Positions 44,000 to 57,069 of a stretch of 64,000 nt of DNA are shown one piece after another. The stretch is taken from positions 1-64,000 of the forward strand of contig JAMKCH010007176.1 in assembly GCA_023653785.1 (NCBI GenBank). The letters run 5' to 3'. This DNA is from Ophioderma brevispina. Lineage: Eukaryota > Echinodermata > Ophiuroidea > Amphilepidida > Ophiodermatidae. Both the position numbers and the translations under genes were made by a program. Within the stretch, counting starts at the first letter, position 1, and every line of letters begins with the position of its first letter. Below the pieces are notes generated by a model. That model was not told where the DNA came from and ran no database searches. It saw only the letters and a list, made by a program, of their open reading frames with translations.

Positions 44000-46900
44000 T
44001 TTTTTTATAAATCTCTTTATTTCATCAAAAAGAAAACAATATACACCAATATCAACTTTGGCCTATACGACCACAGGCCATGGTGAAAGACAAGGATACA
44101 AACACAATAAATATACAAGCATTAAAAAGCATAGAACATTTAACATATAACTATAAAACTGACATTAAATGATTTGTTCAATTGACCATTCAAATTCATG
44201 TCTCCATTAAAGAAGCATAATGAGGAAATTAAGGCAGATTTAGAGATGTTGGCCTAAATCACTATATTACCAGCCTAGCAAATCATGTCCGCATTAAAGA
44301 TAGCATATGGAGTAATTATGGCATATTTTAGATGTTGGCCTTAAGAAAAATCACTATATGTACCAGCCGATTTAAGCTGTTTTAGAAGATAGGTTGACTC
44401 TGTTTCTTATTGTCCTTATCAATCAAACACCTCGAACCTACTTCAACAGCGACGAGTGAGCAGTCAAGCCAGCATCAGTTATGTCTGCTCACAAGCTAAG
44501 CATACCGTCGAGTTGTCTGATTGGCTTTGCTGATATTTGGTCAATGTGGACAAGCTCGAACGAGGACCTTTTTATCATCAGGCCAGTACAAAACGATATA
44601 AGGTCTCTGAGTTGTGGCAACAATATTGGGAGGGATTGCGCCACCACCAATTGTGTGAATTTTCCATATCGGCTATATCCTTCAACAGAACCAGAAGTAA
44701 AAACTTGGCTGTCTTTGAATGATTTTAGAAAAATATTCAGAATATTGTTTGTGCCTCCACAAGTACGCCTGTCTAACATCTTTTGGCAATTATTTAAAAT
44801 ATGCAACAGTGTCCTTTGCACTTAAAACAGAGGGCATGAATCCTTGAAGACGTTTACCACCCAACGCTTAAGATTTGTAAAGATGTAAAAGTGTATCAAC
44901 TAGCGTTGATTGCAAATTTTAGGACACCTTTTGGTAAACCAAGATCAAGTGATTTCCAGTCAATCGGTCTCGCTCTTTTTCCAAACGCTTGGCCATTCAC
45001 CCTGACACAAGAAAGGCTCGACAACCGATTTCCAATAATTATCGGATTCCGTCGCCAAGGCTCTACGAACTTTTGGTTTAACATGTCCAATTGTTCGTGT
45101 TATTATATTCGGTAGCCAGGCCATGGATTATTCACAATGTTTTGTAATAGAGATTTACGTTGCCATTAAGATTCTCTCTGAAGCTTGAGATCAAGAGCAT
45201 AATTTGAAATTTCATCGGCCTTGCACCTTGATCTACTGTAATGAAGCGCAATCGGCTTGGTTGTATACATCCGATATGCGCTGGATATTAAGACCTTTTG
45301 TCATATGAAGAAGAGCGGTATTGGCACCTCTTTTGGGAATCCCCATCCAGCTCTTAAAGAAACTGTTTCAGAGGCCTTCCGGTCAAAAAAGAAAGAGAAA
45401 AGAAGCTAAAGAGAAGCCTTTGAAGACTTGATCGACTTAGTCGTGAACAGTAAGGGCAAACCTAAGCGATGGAAGGCAATATCGGGTGTACACAGCCCAT
45501 TTAAACTCCTTGCGATGAGAGTTGAATCAATATTTTTGTCAATTTGTTACATAACATAGAATCCACCAGATATAAATATCGTTTTCCTTGCCATTGAATG
45601 TTACAGAGAGCCCAGAAAGCGTTGAGGACCGCATCTTTAAAACAGATTTGATGAACGTTATCACCATAGTAGTAGTCATCAGTGTTGGTTTCCCTCCGCA
45701 TAAGGAGAGATAGCGACATTTTGACGGCTTCAAAGTTAAGCCCCATGCTAGATGATTTTTGGTAGAGTTCATTTTACATTTTTTTGTGTTGACTTTGTTG
45801 TTAGTAATAAGATTAAAATCATCTGCATTGGGGTGGTAAATTATTTTTGAACTACCCAACGAAGCATCTTTTCTTTCTCCGAATGTTTCTCCAATATTTT
45901 CCAAAAGGGGAAGTAAAGCACATTAGAAATATCAACCAGGTGACAATGGATCCCCCTGAAAGTCCCTCTTTGGGAAATCCAAAAGGTATTTGAGATCCAA
46001 TCGGGACCCTGAAACACTACCCTGAAGACAAGAATATAGCTTACAACACTAATTTTGAAACATTAACCTTGAATAAGATATCGCTTCATTGAAATTGGCT
46101 ATAAGGGAATGGGCTAACGCTACCGAATGGTCATCAGATCAAAAAACGTATGTGTAAAGTCCTTGTACGGTCCTTTTGCATAGGCAATGGCTTCTTGGAG
46201 CACTTGATTATGCTCAATGCGCCGTGACCGCCCTTTTAAAAAAAAAGTGCTTTTTGTATGGTAGGGTCAATAAAGTCTGTTTTTAGTATGATAGGATCCC
46301 AACCTTTCAGCAACAATCTGATTGGAACAAAAACACACCTTAGAGATACAAGATGTCAGAGCTATCATCCTAAAATTTTTCTGGTTTTTTTCTGTTCCAC
46401 CAGCTTTATGAATCAACACTACCTTTGATTGAGACCATGCCTCCAGAGGAAAGAGGATCCACCAAAAGCATCCTAGTGAATATTGTGGCCATTAAATGAT
46501 GGGTTGAAGGTAGAATGTTTAAGAAGCCATGCATAAGGCCATCATTACCAGGAGCTGAGGTGGCCTTCTTCGACCGGAGAATGTTTCTAATATCTTTTGG
46601 GTTTACAACCGTATCAACGTCAGATTCGAGGTATTATTTAACGGTAAAGTTATAGGGACCATGATAACTGAGTCAGATCAATAACGGCTTCCTTGAGTAT
46701 TTTTCAGAATAGTACAAATCGGCGATTTCTTTCGTACAACGATTGCTCGAGCAGTTGTTGTATATAAGTGGGCCCTTTGTTACTTTTTTCGCAAATCCCC
46801 AGAAGTTTGATCGGTATAGTTTCTCTTGGTACGGCGGAGTTTTTCGCATTTGTACTTGTTTTACTTAAGGTTTTTAGGTATGGACACACTTTACAGCTTG

Positions 46901-47110
46901 ACGAAACATTTGCTTATCTTCCTTAGTGGCAGTTTTTGCGAAGGCCTTTTTTCGGAGAATATTTTTCCTCTTTCTTTCTGGCTTTCAGATAAAGTCTTAG
47001 GCTGATGAGATCTGTACGTTTCTGAATGCTTTTGTTCAACGAAATCCCCATGATCACTGAAGTATGCCACTAAGGTATCAGAAAGTTTTTGAGCAGCACA
47101 TGCAGGTGAA
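43999..47110 (-). pseudogene. Dead LINE of the R2/HERO-like (RLE) group, minus strand
   Basis: Reading leftwards, SQKERGKIFSEKRPSQK near 46950 and SAPGNDGL near 46550 mark the start of RT. RIEHNQVLQEAIAYAKGPYK and FFDL with DDHSVALAHSLIANF around 46080-46220 give motif A in two frames. NADDFNLITNNK and LKPSKCRYLSLCGGK in the frame 45539-45904 give the catalytic and D motifs. C-terminal parts follow: LGLPKGVLKFAINAS (44896-45090) and TLLHILNNC (44489-44821), the latter typical of the CCHC region before a restriction-like endonuclease. AATAAA on the minus strand at 44016-44021 and a short A-run at 43999-44006 mark its 3' end. The R2/HERO-like clade assignment is an inference from these motifs. 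It is inactive. Confidence 0.75.
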
Positions 47111-47735
47111 ATAGAATTAGAACCCAGTTCAAAACGAATCGGCCAAGTAAATCTCGTAGATTAATTGTCATGAATAGACCATTCATCGGGTTGATATAAT
47201 GAATACTGAATCTTAATAATCCGAACACATAAAGGTGCATTTGAAGGTCATAGCATAATGCAAATTTCCAATTCAACAAACGTACTCATCGTTTTATCGT
47301 GTAAACCATCGTTTATTATAATAATAATAATAAGCAAATAGACGTTTCATTTACTTTTGCACTTATGGGACCAAGTTTACCAATCTGCCAATTGAACAGA
47401 CCCCCCTGGCAGAGGCACTTGAGTGTACTTGGTGCTCTCTTTATATTTACCGACTTTATGTGCGGTACTCTTTTTTTTTTTAGAACCTAGAACGTAGCTA
47501 TCGTCTTTTTTTTGTAAATTTCCTTGTCTTTTTGTTGAATACTGAATATCCGGCGCACTTGCATTTGGCCAATGTCCCCGGCAAATTTCAAAGACAATCC
47601 TGAGTTTTCACTAACAGTTCATAAAATTTGGTTGAATGTTTGTGATTATTCCAACATTTGTATTTGGAATCCCGTCGATCTAGAACGTGATGTACTGTTT
47701 TGACTGTTAAGTATTTTAGTATTCGTGGTAAGCGT
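47111..47735. other. Non-coding stretch with (TAA)n
   Basis: A TAA-type microsatellite lies at about 47315-47333. No gene or bounded repeat is recognised. Confidence 0.4.
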
Positions 47736-47736
47736 G

Positions 47737-49735
47737 TGGAAAATGATTGATAATTTATATCGGAAATGTCAGGGCCAAAGTTAAATTTGTAACGTCACAC
47801 GAGATTTTTTTTGACGTGGATGAAGGTTGTCAAGCAGGGCTGCGTGTAATCGCCAGTTTTATTTGGCATTATATCAATGAGCTTGCAAAATTACTTAATA
47901 GTCATAATTTAGGGGTTAGAGTATGTGATGTTCGGATTGGTAGTTTATTTTGGGCCGATGATGTCGTGCTCTTGGCGAATGATGAATTTGAGCTCCAAAA
48001 AATGTTAGATCTTGCGGCCGATTTTGCCAGCGCATGGAAATTAAGCTTTAATCATACCAAATCAAATGTTCTTATTGTCGGTAAGCGTTTGAATGTGAAC
48101 AGATTATGGCATTTGGGTAACAGTTTCATTAGTGAAGTTGATAATTACAAATATCTTGGGGTCACTATCACTAGAAATCTTTCGGATCATCAACATATTA
48201 ATGAGGTCATCAGGAAAGGTAATCGTCTTATCGGGTTTATTAAATCAGTTATTGACGGGCAAGACGACTTTAATCGTGTTTACTACGGGGACCTATTATG
48301 GAAGAACTTAGCATTGTCGTCAATTAACTATGCTGCATCTGTTTGGGTCCCTGGGGGTACACAAGACATGAGAAGACTTGAATGTCTTCAATATCAAATG
48401 GCCAGGCACATCTTAAGAGCGCCCAGAAACACACCAAATGCCTGTCTGTTAGGTGATCTTGGCTGGCAACCCATTGCCTTATCACAAAATAACCTTCGTG
48501 TTAAATTCTTCAGAAGGATCCATGATATGCCATTGCACCGCTGGCCGAAGTTGCTCTATAACACCACAAACATGATGTACACGCTTCTGCCTAACAATAG
48601 AAATTTTCGGTGGTTGTCGCATCTGCATAATGTTTTCATTGAATGTGGCATGGCCGATGTTTTTAATTGTGGGGACACACAAATTGGGTCCGTAATGTCA
48701 TAGATACAGGTATTATCAATTATCATCGTGAATGATATAATGGTGCTATGACTAAGCCCTCACTAATGGACTATGTTTTAGTCAAGGCTAGGCCCAACTT
48801 AGAGGATTACTTGCTTTGTGGCTTAGATTTTTATGGTGCATCCTGAAATTTAAGATCAGATCTAATACTCTGTCTTTGAATGGTCGTATTAGTTCATGGA
48901 ACTCCGATATAGATCAGCACTTGCCCCAATCGGGCAATATTCAGTGACGAGCTGTTGGAATAAGTGTAGTTAATAGTATTATTTTTGTTCGTAGTTGAGT
49001 CAGGTCAGATTGCCTTAGGGCTGCTACTGGACCCTGGGTAACCAGTGACTAACCGGTCCCATGCCGAGTTGTCCGTCGGCCTAAAATGACATGATCACCA
49101 CATCATGTTTCTAGGAAATTGATGAGGAGGGGAGCTGGGTTACCCGGTAGAATAAAAAAAGAAGATCTACCTACAAGCGTGTCAGCTCTGGAGAGCCATT
49201 GGTGGACCATTAGCCACTTACTGCACTTGTATGGTGGGGATAGTTGCCCAAAGGCTCGGCCCACTGCCGAAATGTGGATGGCGTCAGGAAGGGCATCCGG
49301 TCAATTATCTTTTGCTCCAATAAAATCCTCACACAGCAGTATTGCCGAGTGTGAGGTGTATCCGGCCACCCCGTTGACGGGGGACAAAACCGATTTAAAA
49401 AGCTTTGTTTAAACATGTTTAAAACTAACTAAGTAATGTGCATGTACAACTGTGTATGCTGTGTGCGTGTGTATGAGGGAGAGCAGGCGAGAGTGTATGT
49501 AAGTATGTATGTATACGTGAACGTGCGCCAGCGTGCGGTGTGTGTGTGTGGTGATCAGGGTGGGTGCGTTTGTGTTCGTATGTGCGAATGGGGTATAATT
49601 ATAATGCACATCTAGCTTGTTTTATTCTAGTTTTTCATAATGGTATTTGTCTTATTTGTACTATATGGACCATTTGTAACGTGTGCCACTATTGTAAGAC
49701 GTGTTGTTTCCAAATAAATTGATGATTAGTGCTAT
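47737..49735 (+). pseudogene. 5'-truncated LINE with longest surviving RT frame
   Basis: The 318-codon frame 47747-48703 covers the second half of a non-LTR reverse transcriptase. The catalytic box reads FWADDVVLLAN (W where Y or F is usual), followed by SFNHTKSNVLIVGKRL, YKYLGVTI and the thumb-like GNRLIGFIKSVIDGQDDFN. The N-terminal end is out of phase: VKQGCV is readable in another frame near 47830, before INELAKLL. After the stop, LKFKIRSNTLSLNGRISSWN near 48845-48900 continues the protein in another frame. The 3' region contains GGCGTCAGGAAGGGCATCCGG near 49279, found in LINE 3' ends, and AATAAA at 49713-49718. It is truncated and inactive. The clade is undecided. Confidence 0.7.
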
Positions 49736-49739
49736 TATC

Positions 49740-51120
49740 CCTTGCTGGATTTGCCTCGTACGGGCACTTACTACAATAGCTAAATGAATGGAGAGAAATA
49801 TACTTTAATACTGCGTTTTTCATTCTGGCATTTTTTCAGTTGAAAATTGCCGGTGAATTCTGCAGATGATCGTTCAATTTTAACTTTAATCCTGAAAATT
49901 TCAAATATTTGGACTATTCGGGTGGATCACTGATAGCGTACAAATACTTACATACGTCATAATTTCCAAGAATGCAATGCAACTTTTTAGAGAATACAAT
50001 GTCATTAGGTTTTAACATTTCACCCCGGCACAGTTTATTTTTACAGTTCTAAAGCTGCAATATATTCACTATAGAGTTTTAATGATTATCAACAAAAAGT
50101 ATGTGCGCATTTTTATATTTTTTTTCAAAAAAAGATATTAATTGATTAAGAAAATTCATGACGTAATAGTGATTTTTTTTTAATAATTAAATTCAAAAAT
50201 TGAAATAAAATTTTGACAGAGAGAATTTGTTTATAATGTTGTTTGGCAATTGGTATTAGTCGAAATTGGTAGCTTTCTAGTTCAAGACTGAGAATCCTGA
50301 GAAGATTTTGTAAATCCTTTGTATTTCTTTATAATTGGGTGACGTATGTACAAGTACGTACAAGTTACTATGTCTGCCACTGCTTATATCTTAATTTGTA
50401 AATAGGACATCGCGAATTTTGTCAAGAAATTTGGAATGACTAAAACATGCCTGCTAAAGGTGCAACGGAGAGATGTTTGAGGCACCCAAATATTGTGGCA
50501 TATAGTAAATTCAGATAATTAGACACTTAATAATTTCTTAACCTTGTATTTCGCTACAGAAATGTCTTAAAAGAGAGAAAAAGGGCGAATTTTTATTTGC
50601 TTATATTTCACTGTAAACATAGGCTGATTTCGTATTTGGCTCCTATACGAATTAGAAATTTCACAATTTTGTACCAAAGAACATTTCTCAGCTTAATCCT
50701 TTTCAGAGGAGGTAATTTTGATGGGAAGCTTTACCTCAGGCATAAATCAGTACTTTCCCGCTTTTTAAAAAGGACACCCGATTTTGAAATCTCTCTCTCG
50801 TTGCAGCACAAAGCACTTTTATTTCGTTATGTTAACATTTGGTTTGTGTCATTATATCTATTTTTTATTATAATTAACTGGGTGGGTCAATTTTCATCTC
50901 AATGTTATTTACCTACCTAATATTAAAGTACAATCTTTAAAAAGTACAGATGATTTGGTAATATAACTTAACCAACGTTTTAAGTTTTGTTCATTTAAAA
51001 ACCCGTTAAATGAAAAAAAACTTTTTTTTTATTTTTATAAGTAGCAAAAGCTGTTGTAGAGTTAATGAAATTAAAGTTGCCCCCCTAGTAAATTATTTTC
51101 CCTTACTTTTTGCGCCAAAT
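49740..51120. other. AT-rich non-coding stretch
   Basis: The repeat scrap at 50620-50775 matches 31520-31660. A 107-codon frame at 50597-50920 runs through it and is not a gene. Confidence 0.45.
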
Positions 51121-51122
51121 AA

Positions 51123-51477
51123 TTAAAGGGTCGGCTCGATTTGCGAATAGCTCGTCCTCCCAGACCCAGATTTTACCGGAAGTGGTCAATATATTGATAT
51201 TTGAGACGAAGCTAAAACTATTTTTTCCTAATTTACCCTGTGAAACTCGTAGGTCTAAGATATTTTGTTTGGAAAACAATGTTCTGAGCGGCAAAAAATT
51301 TCCCCATTTTTGTCAATCAATATTAATTTTACAACAGCACTCTATTGGCTTACAATCACGTTTTATGTCTCACATCAAAACGGATGAAAAATAAGTCACG
51401 AAAGATTTACATATAAGGTTTGGGGGTCAGTTCATCCAATCAAGATGAACACCATATATAGGGTAAGTGCAGGTTAA
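51123..51477. mobile_element. TTAA-ended MITE family F, copy 3 (inverted, decayed)
   Basis: Reads as the inverse of 15904-16264 and 29511-29865, with TTAAAGGGTCGGCTCGATTT at the left and AATCAAGATGAAC then GGTTAA at the right. More diverged than the other two copies. Confidence 0.65.
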
Positions 51478-51539
51478 TACCAGACCGCAGATACTATCGA
51501 CACCTTACTACATAAGTGCGATTCAACGTTTTTTTTTTT

Positions 51540-51725
51540 GTTTTGTCCTATATCCCTTACGGTCTCTAAATGCCCTTTTTTTGTCCTTTTTACAAATCAC
51601 TGGTGGACTCCTGCCTTTTTTAAAGGGGAACTTTCCCCTAGATCTAACAAGAAAAATAACGTACCTCTCTTTTTTTTTTTTTTGCGGTTTAATCGCCAGG
51701 TTGGTAGTCATTTTCCCCTCAGGTT
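51540..51725 (-). repeat. Dispersed repeat family D, copy 3
   Basis: Inverted copy of the repeat at 8573 and 41691, with CCTAGATCTAACAAG and a run of T before GCGG. Frames of 62-129 codons here are repeat translations. Confidence 0.6.
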
Positions 51726-54640
51726 ATACCAACCAGTCTCAAATCTACCCAATTTATGTTTATCATTTCATCTCTTCCTACAAACAAACTGGTGACCATT
51801 TTAAGCTGCAAAATTGGCTTGAAAATGACCAAATGTACTCCGGATATTGGAATTAGACTTCCATTTTTTTTTTTGCTTTGATGTAAACAAATCAGCCTTA
51901 ATACAATGGAATTTGTTCAAGGGGCAGAATGTTGTATTATTATCAAGATAGTGGTCACTCAAACGTTAATCATTTAGAAATAGTCCCATAGGTGGTGGAA
52001 TGGATATACAACAATCCCCCATTCATGAGAAAGCAGTAACGTCATATCGGACACTTCGAAGTCCCCCACAAGTTTAGCTCAGCTCTGTCAAGTTACATCA
52101 GCTACAATCAGATTTCAAGCACCCTTCAATTTCGGGAATTCACCAAACCTCATTTCGTCATTGTTGATTTCAACAGGCCTGGTACTCAATGGTGCTACCA
52201 TGGGACCAACAAAAATGGACAAGCTGTCGCGATAATTAGACGTAACATTTACGTCTCTTTTCAGGACCCTAAGCTGCCGCCATTACTTCATAGCGCCTTT
52301 TTTTGAACGAGAGGTTACAAGCGATGATCTAGATATTGTTTAGCAAAAACATAATCTCTAACCTATGTAGCAAGATTGTTCTGGATCCTGTCTCACTAAC
52401 CCAACATCGACCAATATCCAAGTCAACGCTCAATAAGACAAAACAAAGTGCCTTCAGCGTCCGTCTCTAACTATAAAAAAACAGGCTGGCAAGATTCTCT
52501 GATGATTTTGGATCAGACGTGAAGAGGAATGTTCCAAACCCATATAACTATACAAATTTTCCCAACTAGAGAACAGGACTGCCTGCCAAAGAATACCACT
52601 GGAGTATACCCCATGTTTGAAGCTGATCATTTCTTAGCTTAACCACTGCTAATGGTGAAGAAGTGTCGGAGAGGAACTCCCAGGAAAAAATCAAAATCTT
52701 GCATCCTTAATTGAATCCACCGATATGATGCCCCATGCGACAGACTCCTGAATATTATATTAGTTTCTGTAATTATATTAAAGTGCTTTAATTTAATCAT
52801 AAATTAAGAGTGAGGAGAACTACTGGAAATATGTAACCTGCGGGGGTTTTGGCAATAAGCATGGACTTCTCTGATTGACTATTCTAAATGGACTAGTGTG
52901 GTGAAAACATCTGAAGAACTGATCAGAAGACGTTCCGCCGCCGTTATCGAGGAACAATAGTTGGTCTTCATCTTCTTCGAAGATTGAATAGAGGTTCTTT
53001 GTTAACCTAACCAGGGTGAGTCAAACAGATTTACACCCTTTTGTTTGCATTTTTCTACAGCAGTGAAAATCTACCGCAAGATATTGAACTATCAAATATA
53101 CAACAAAATTATTTCACACCCTACTAGAGAAATTTTGAATTTGATTTTTGAACTTTGCATTGAGAAGTTATGCTAACTCAAAGATAGGTCCCATTTTTCA
53201 CTCTTTCCCACGGATCACTGTTGTGGAATTTGGGCCAAAGACACTTTGGATGAGTCTACACAATTACTTCATGACATTCTTTGCTTTGGTGTAATCTTTC
53301 AAATATCAGGAACCATGTCAAACTCTTTCATTATTCTGGGGAAATCATAACACTTTTGGAATCTTTTCACAACTTTGAGTATTATGTCAATGAATGTTCG
53401 AAAGTATTCACATATCTTTTCGCGGAACTTGGAATGCACGTTTGTAGGCAATCTAGCAAATAGCCGGTTGACCCACATTTTTTTTCACCGACGACGCCTT
53501 CATAATATGATGGGGGGGGGGGCTTACCTTGGGAAAGTCAATATTAAGCATTACCACATTCAAGCCACCATCCTGTCTTTCCCTTTCCATCTCAATCTTT
53601 TCCTCTTCCCTTTCCTTCCTCTCCTGCTTATCCTTTTCCCACTTTCTTGCTTAAGCAGTACCCCTTAAGCTTACTTGCCTGTACAGTCCCCACGTGGGAG
53701 GGGGACAATGCGTACTCTTCCCCGGCTGATACGCTACTGCCATTGACTGTTGTTAAGAAATATTCTCAACAACAGTTTTGCTACGGATTAGGTAAAGGTT
53801 ACTTTAGAAAACAAAGGTTATGAAGAATTAGATAGCTTTAGATGATATTAACTTTAGGCCAATGGAAATTGGATGGTTAGTTTCCGGTTGACTGTTCAGA
53901 AAAAATGACGAGGTCACTATTTCATTATTCATTTAGTTCATCCCAAAATCAATATTTTACGAGGAGTATTCTCACAATTAAGCCACCCCACTTGTACCAG
54001 ACTACACATTCATGTTCAAAATGCATCTAAAATTGAAGTAGCCTTTTTTGGGTGGATATGAATATTATGAATAACGTCATTTTGGACATGTGATGATGCA
54101 CTGTGGGAACTGTATGACTCAGATTGTACAATTTGATTGGTACATAGTTCCGTAGACAGGGGGTGGCGAATGCCCCCCACAAATGGCAATCTGCAAACAG
54201 GTCCGCTTTTATCGTGCTGAAGTTTGCCGGTTTTTTGCCTCCAACGCCGGTCCGAGGCCTATTTGAATCGAGGTTCAACTTTCTAAGAGTAAATTTCCAT
54301 AAAAAGTAATGGTTTTTAAATAAATTTAATACTTCAAATTGTCAAAAATGCTCGCAGAGCTTCCAGAGCTTTGCCCACTGGACTGGGGGCCCTCGGCGGT
54401 GGCCCTGCCCCCCAACCCGTTTCGAAGGTCCACTTCTGGAAAATCTCCACCCCCCAAATGTCCTGGCTATGGGCCTGATTGTAACCATCATTTGCCAAAA
54501 CATTTTTGAGAACAATGAGTGTGAACGCAATTGACTGCAACGTAGGCCCCATCACTACACTATACTTAGTTGCCGAGAGAGAGTAGGGCTGCCTACCTGC
54601 CCCTCCCGCCATTTGTTGAAGTGACGCGAATGTAAGGCCG
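51726..54640. other. Non-coding stretch of about 2.9 kb
   Basis: No gene recognised. A small inverted repeat (ACTGTTGTT with AACAACAGT) is at about 53748-53777. Poly(G) at about 53513-53522 and G/C-rich repeat sequence near 54350-54450 (CTGGGGGCCCTCGGCGG) look like ends of unclassified repeats. Confidence 0.4.
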
Positions 54641-54644
54641 AATA

Positions 54645-54850
54645 ACCCCCCCCCCCCCACATTTTCACAAATTCCCAATTAAAAAAAAACCCCATTAAAA
54701 AAAAATCGTCACACAGACTCATATAATTTTGAAAATATTACCACTGTCACCAAAGATCCCTATTTTTTGGAGTCCTCTGTCATCCCGAATGCCCTAGGTT
54801 TGGAAGCCAACCTTACACACCAGATGCATTTCATGATGTGAGTACCCCCT
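54645..54850 (-). repeat. Dispersed repeat family E, copy 3
   Basis: Starts at a run of C and contains CACCAAAGATCCCTATTTTT and CCTAGGTTTGGAAGCC, parallel to 21638-21955. Confidence 0.5.
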
Positions 54851-57065
54851 TCACTGTAGCCATATATCCCAGATCTAAAATGCCTTGGGACTCTCACATT
54901 CATTTCATACTGACACATCATTCATAGCTGGACTGATTGACCGAATGGGTATAACAAGTTCAACCTTTTACCTTGTAAATCATTGCTATTTTATTAGTGT
55001 GGGTAAATTCACCAGCGACCGATGCAAACAAGGTAATGCCTTTGCCAAGGTAGCCGAATTCAGCAGTCTTGTGTAAAACATAAATTGAACAAGCGTCCGG
55101 AAATATGTTCTTTGACCGTTTTTAAGCTGCCTTTTCCTCGTCTCAAAATGGTAAATTTGTTGCCTGCTTTCAACATTTACCAAATAATTGACGTCCGCCC
55201 ATGCGTCCAGCCATGCGTTCACTCCGGGGTTCACTCGCTCATGGCACTCACCAAGACTTCCATAAAAAATCATGTAAACACCATGCATTTCATATCAGTA
55301 TGTCACAGAGTACCCTCCGCATGAACTAGCTATGCGGGATAAGCAATTGGATATGGCGTATCAAAAGAGGGCACGATCGTACTTGGGGCTATTTTTGTAG
55401 ACTATATCGCAGTAGCGGCAGTCCATCAACCATGATTGAATACATTCACATAAAAATTTTCTCGCCTCGTTCAGATTTGTAGAGAGCCTAGACAATCACA
55501 GAAAAGTCTCGGAACTTGCAATTGGGTGCCCATTTCCCCGTATTTTCTACTGAATTTCGACTTAAATATTGGAATTTCAGCAGGTAAATTTGAAAAAATG
55601 AAATCTTTGAAATAAGAAATAATTGACGCGGGGCCGTTTTCGGACGCGGCGGCACTGGAAACTAACAATCCAATTCCATTGGCCTTATGGCTTGTGCTGT
55701 CGAGGACGTGAAGAAATATATTGTAAAACCGTGGTCAATATGGTTTTTTGGGCAGCTTTCCGTTAAGTTACCATATCTACACTATGCGAAAAGGTAAACC
55801 TTAGAATTTTTTACCAATGATAGTGGATATAAAGAGCTATTGTTTTCATATATAAAAAACATTTTTTAAACTTGTTAAATTATTTTGAATATTAAAAAAA
55901 AAAAAAAAAAGTGTAAATCTTTTTTGTCTCACCCTGTAGGACGCAAGATTGCACACCTGTCGATGAACAATAGACTTTGTGTAAATGCTATTTCACAACA
56001 CTTCGAGGAAAGAAAGAAAATGAAAAAGGGGTAGGATTAAAGGGAAGGTTCTCTCTCGTTCTTTTTCCTCATATTATTTTCCCATTCCTTTCCCCCTTTT
56101 TCCTGAGTAAGAAAAGAGTTATTTCCAAAAGGGACGAAAGGAAAGAAAGGGAAAAGTAAGCATTAAAGAGACAGGTATGCAGAGGAGGAGCGTAGGGGGA
56201 AGGTTTCAGCGAACTTAAAATATGACGAAACATTCGACTTGTCCTTGCTTGTTTTGTGTTTTGCATTCATGGGAAATTTGCTGTGGACCAATTCTGGTTG
56301 CAAGTTATTTCTCTTTGCCATTGTCAAGATATTTCTTCTAGTGTAGACCTCTCAAACGAAGGTGGAGAACTTCATAACATTTGATTTATCTCATGTATTT
56401 AATACAATTCTGAAAAGTTGTCAGAATTGTCAGAAACTGCTCCAAATTTGGTGCCTTTGGAAAAACAAGGTTTAACATTATACTACCAAGCAGGATTGTG
56501 TCTCTATCTACGTGACATTCACCTTTAATGCGCTGAGTACCTGTATGGACAAATGTTATACCATCCAGCTCAGTTTACTCCAGTGTTTTCTCCGAAGTCT
56601 ACTAGTTTATAAGTTAATCGCCGGTCTAGACAAAAGGACTTTTGTAATTTCGCGAAACTATATAGTTGAACTGTACCAGCAAGAATTGTGTCGCCAGATT
56701 TATGTTGACCTGATTCTACAAGAGAATGGTGCGCCCCCAAACAAGAACTGTGGAACTATTGAATAATTGAGGAGATATATTGTGTGATTTAATTAATGTA
56801 TTAAAATCATTACTTGAATTTACATCTTGGTCAGTCAATCTTCCTACAAACGGCAATTGTGAATTTTGTTTTATGAACCACTGGAGGTTACTTTTTCTGA
56901 CCTTGAGTACGTCTCGTAACACCCATAACATCAGGAACATGGTCTACCAATTCGAAAGCTTCGAGGGTCTCCAACATAACCTCCACAGCACCCAAATGTT
57001 ACACCAAACAATTGAGTCGCCACCACTCAAAGCGTCTAGAAGATCAAAACAAACCAGTAATAGGT
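54851..57065. other. Non-coding stretch, nothing recognised
   Basis: Frames such as 56512-56766 and 56780-57067 (+) have no clear domain, though the latter adjoins the LINE relic and could be its decayed N-terminal part. A poly(A) run is near 55893-55910. Confidence 0.4.
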
Positions 57066-57069
57066 AGTG

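Noticed and set aside
49409..49609. 66-codon minus frame rich in His/Thr
   Set aside because: It is a translation of TG/GTAT-rich simple sequence in the LINE 3' region.
51110..51394. 94-codon plus frame
   Set aside because: It lies inside the decayed third copy of MITE family F and is repeat sequence.
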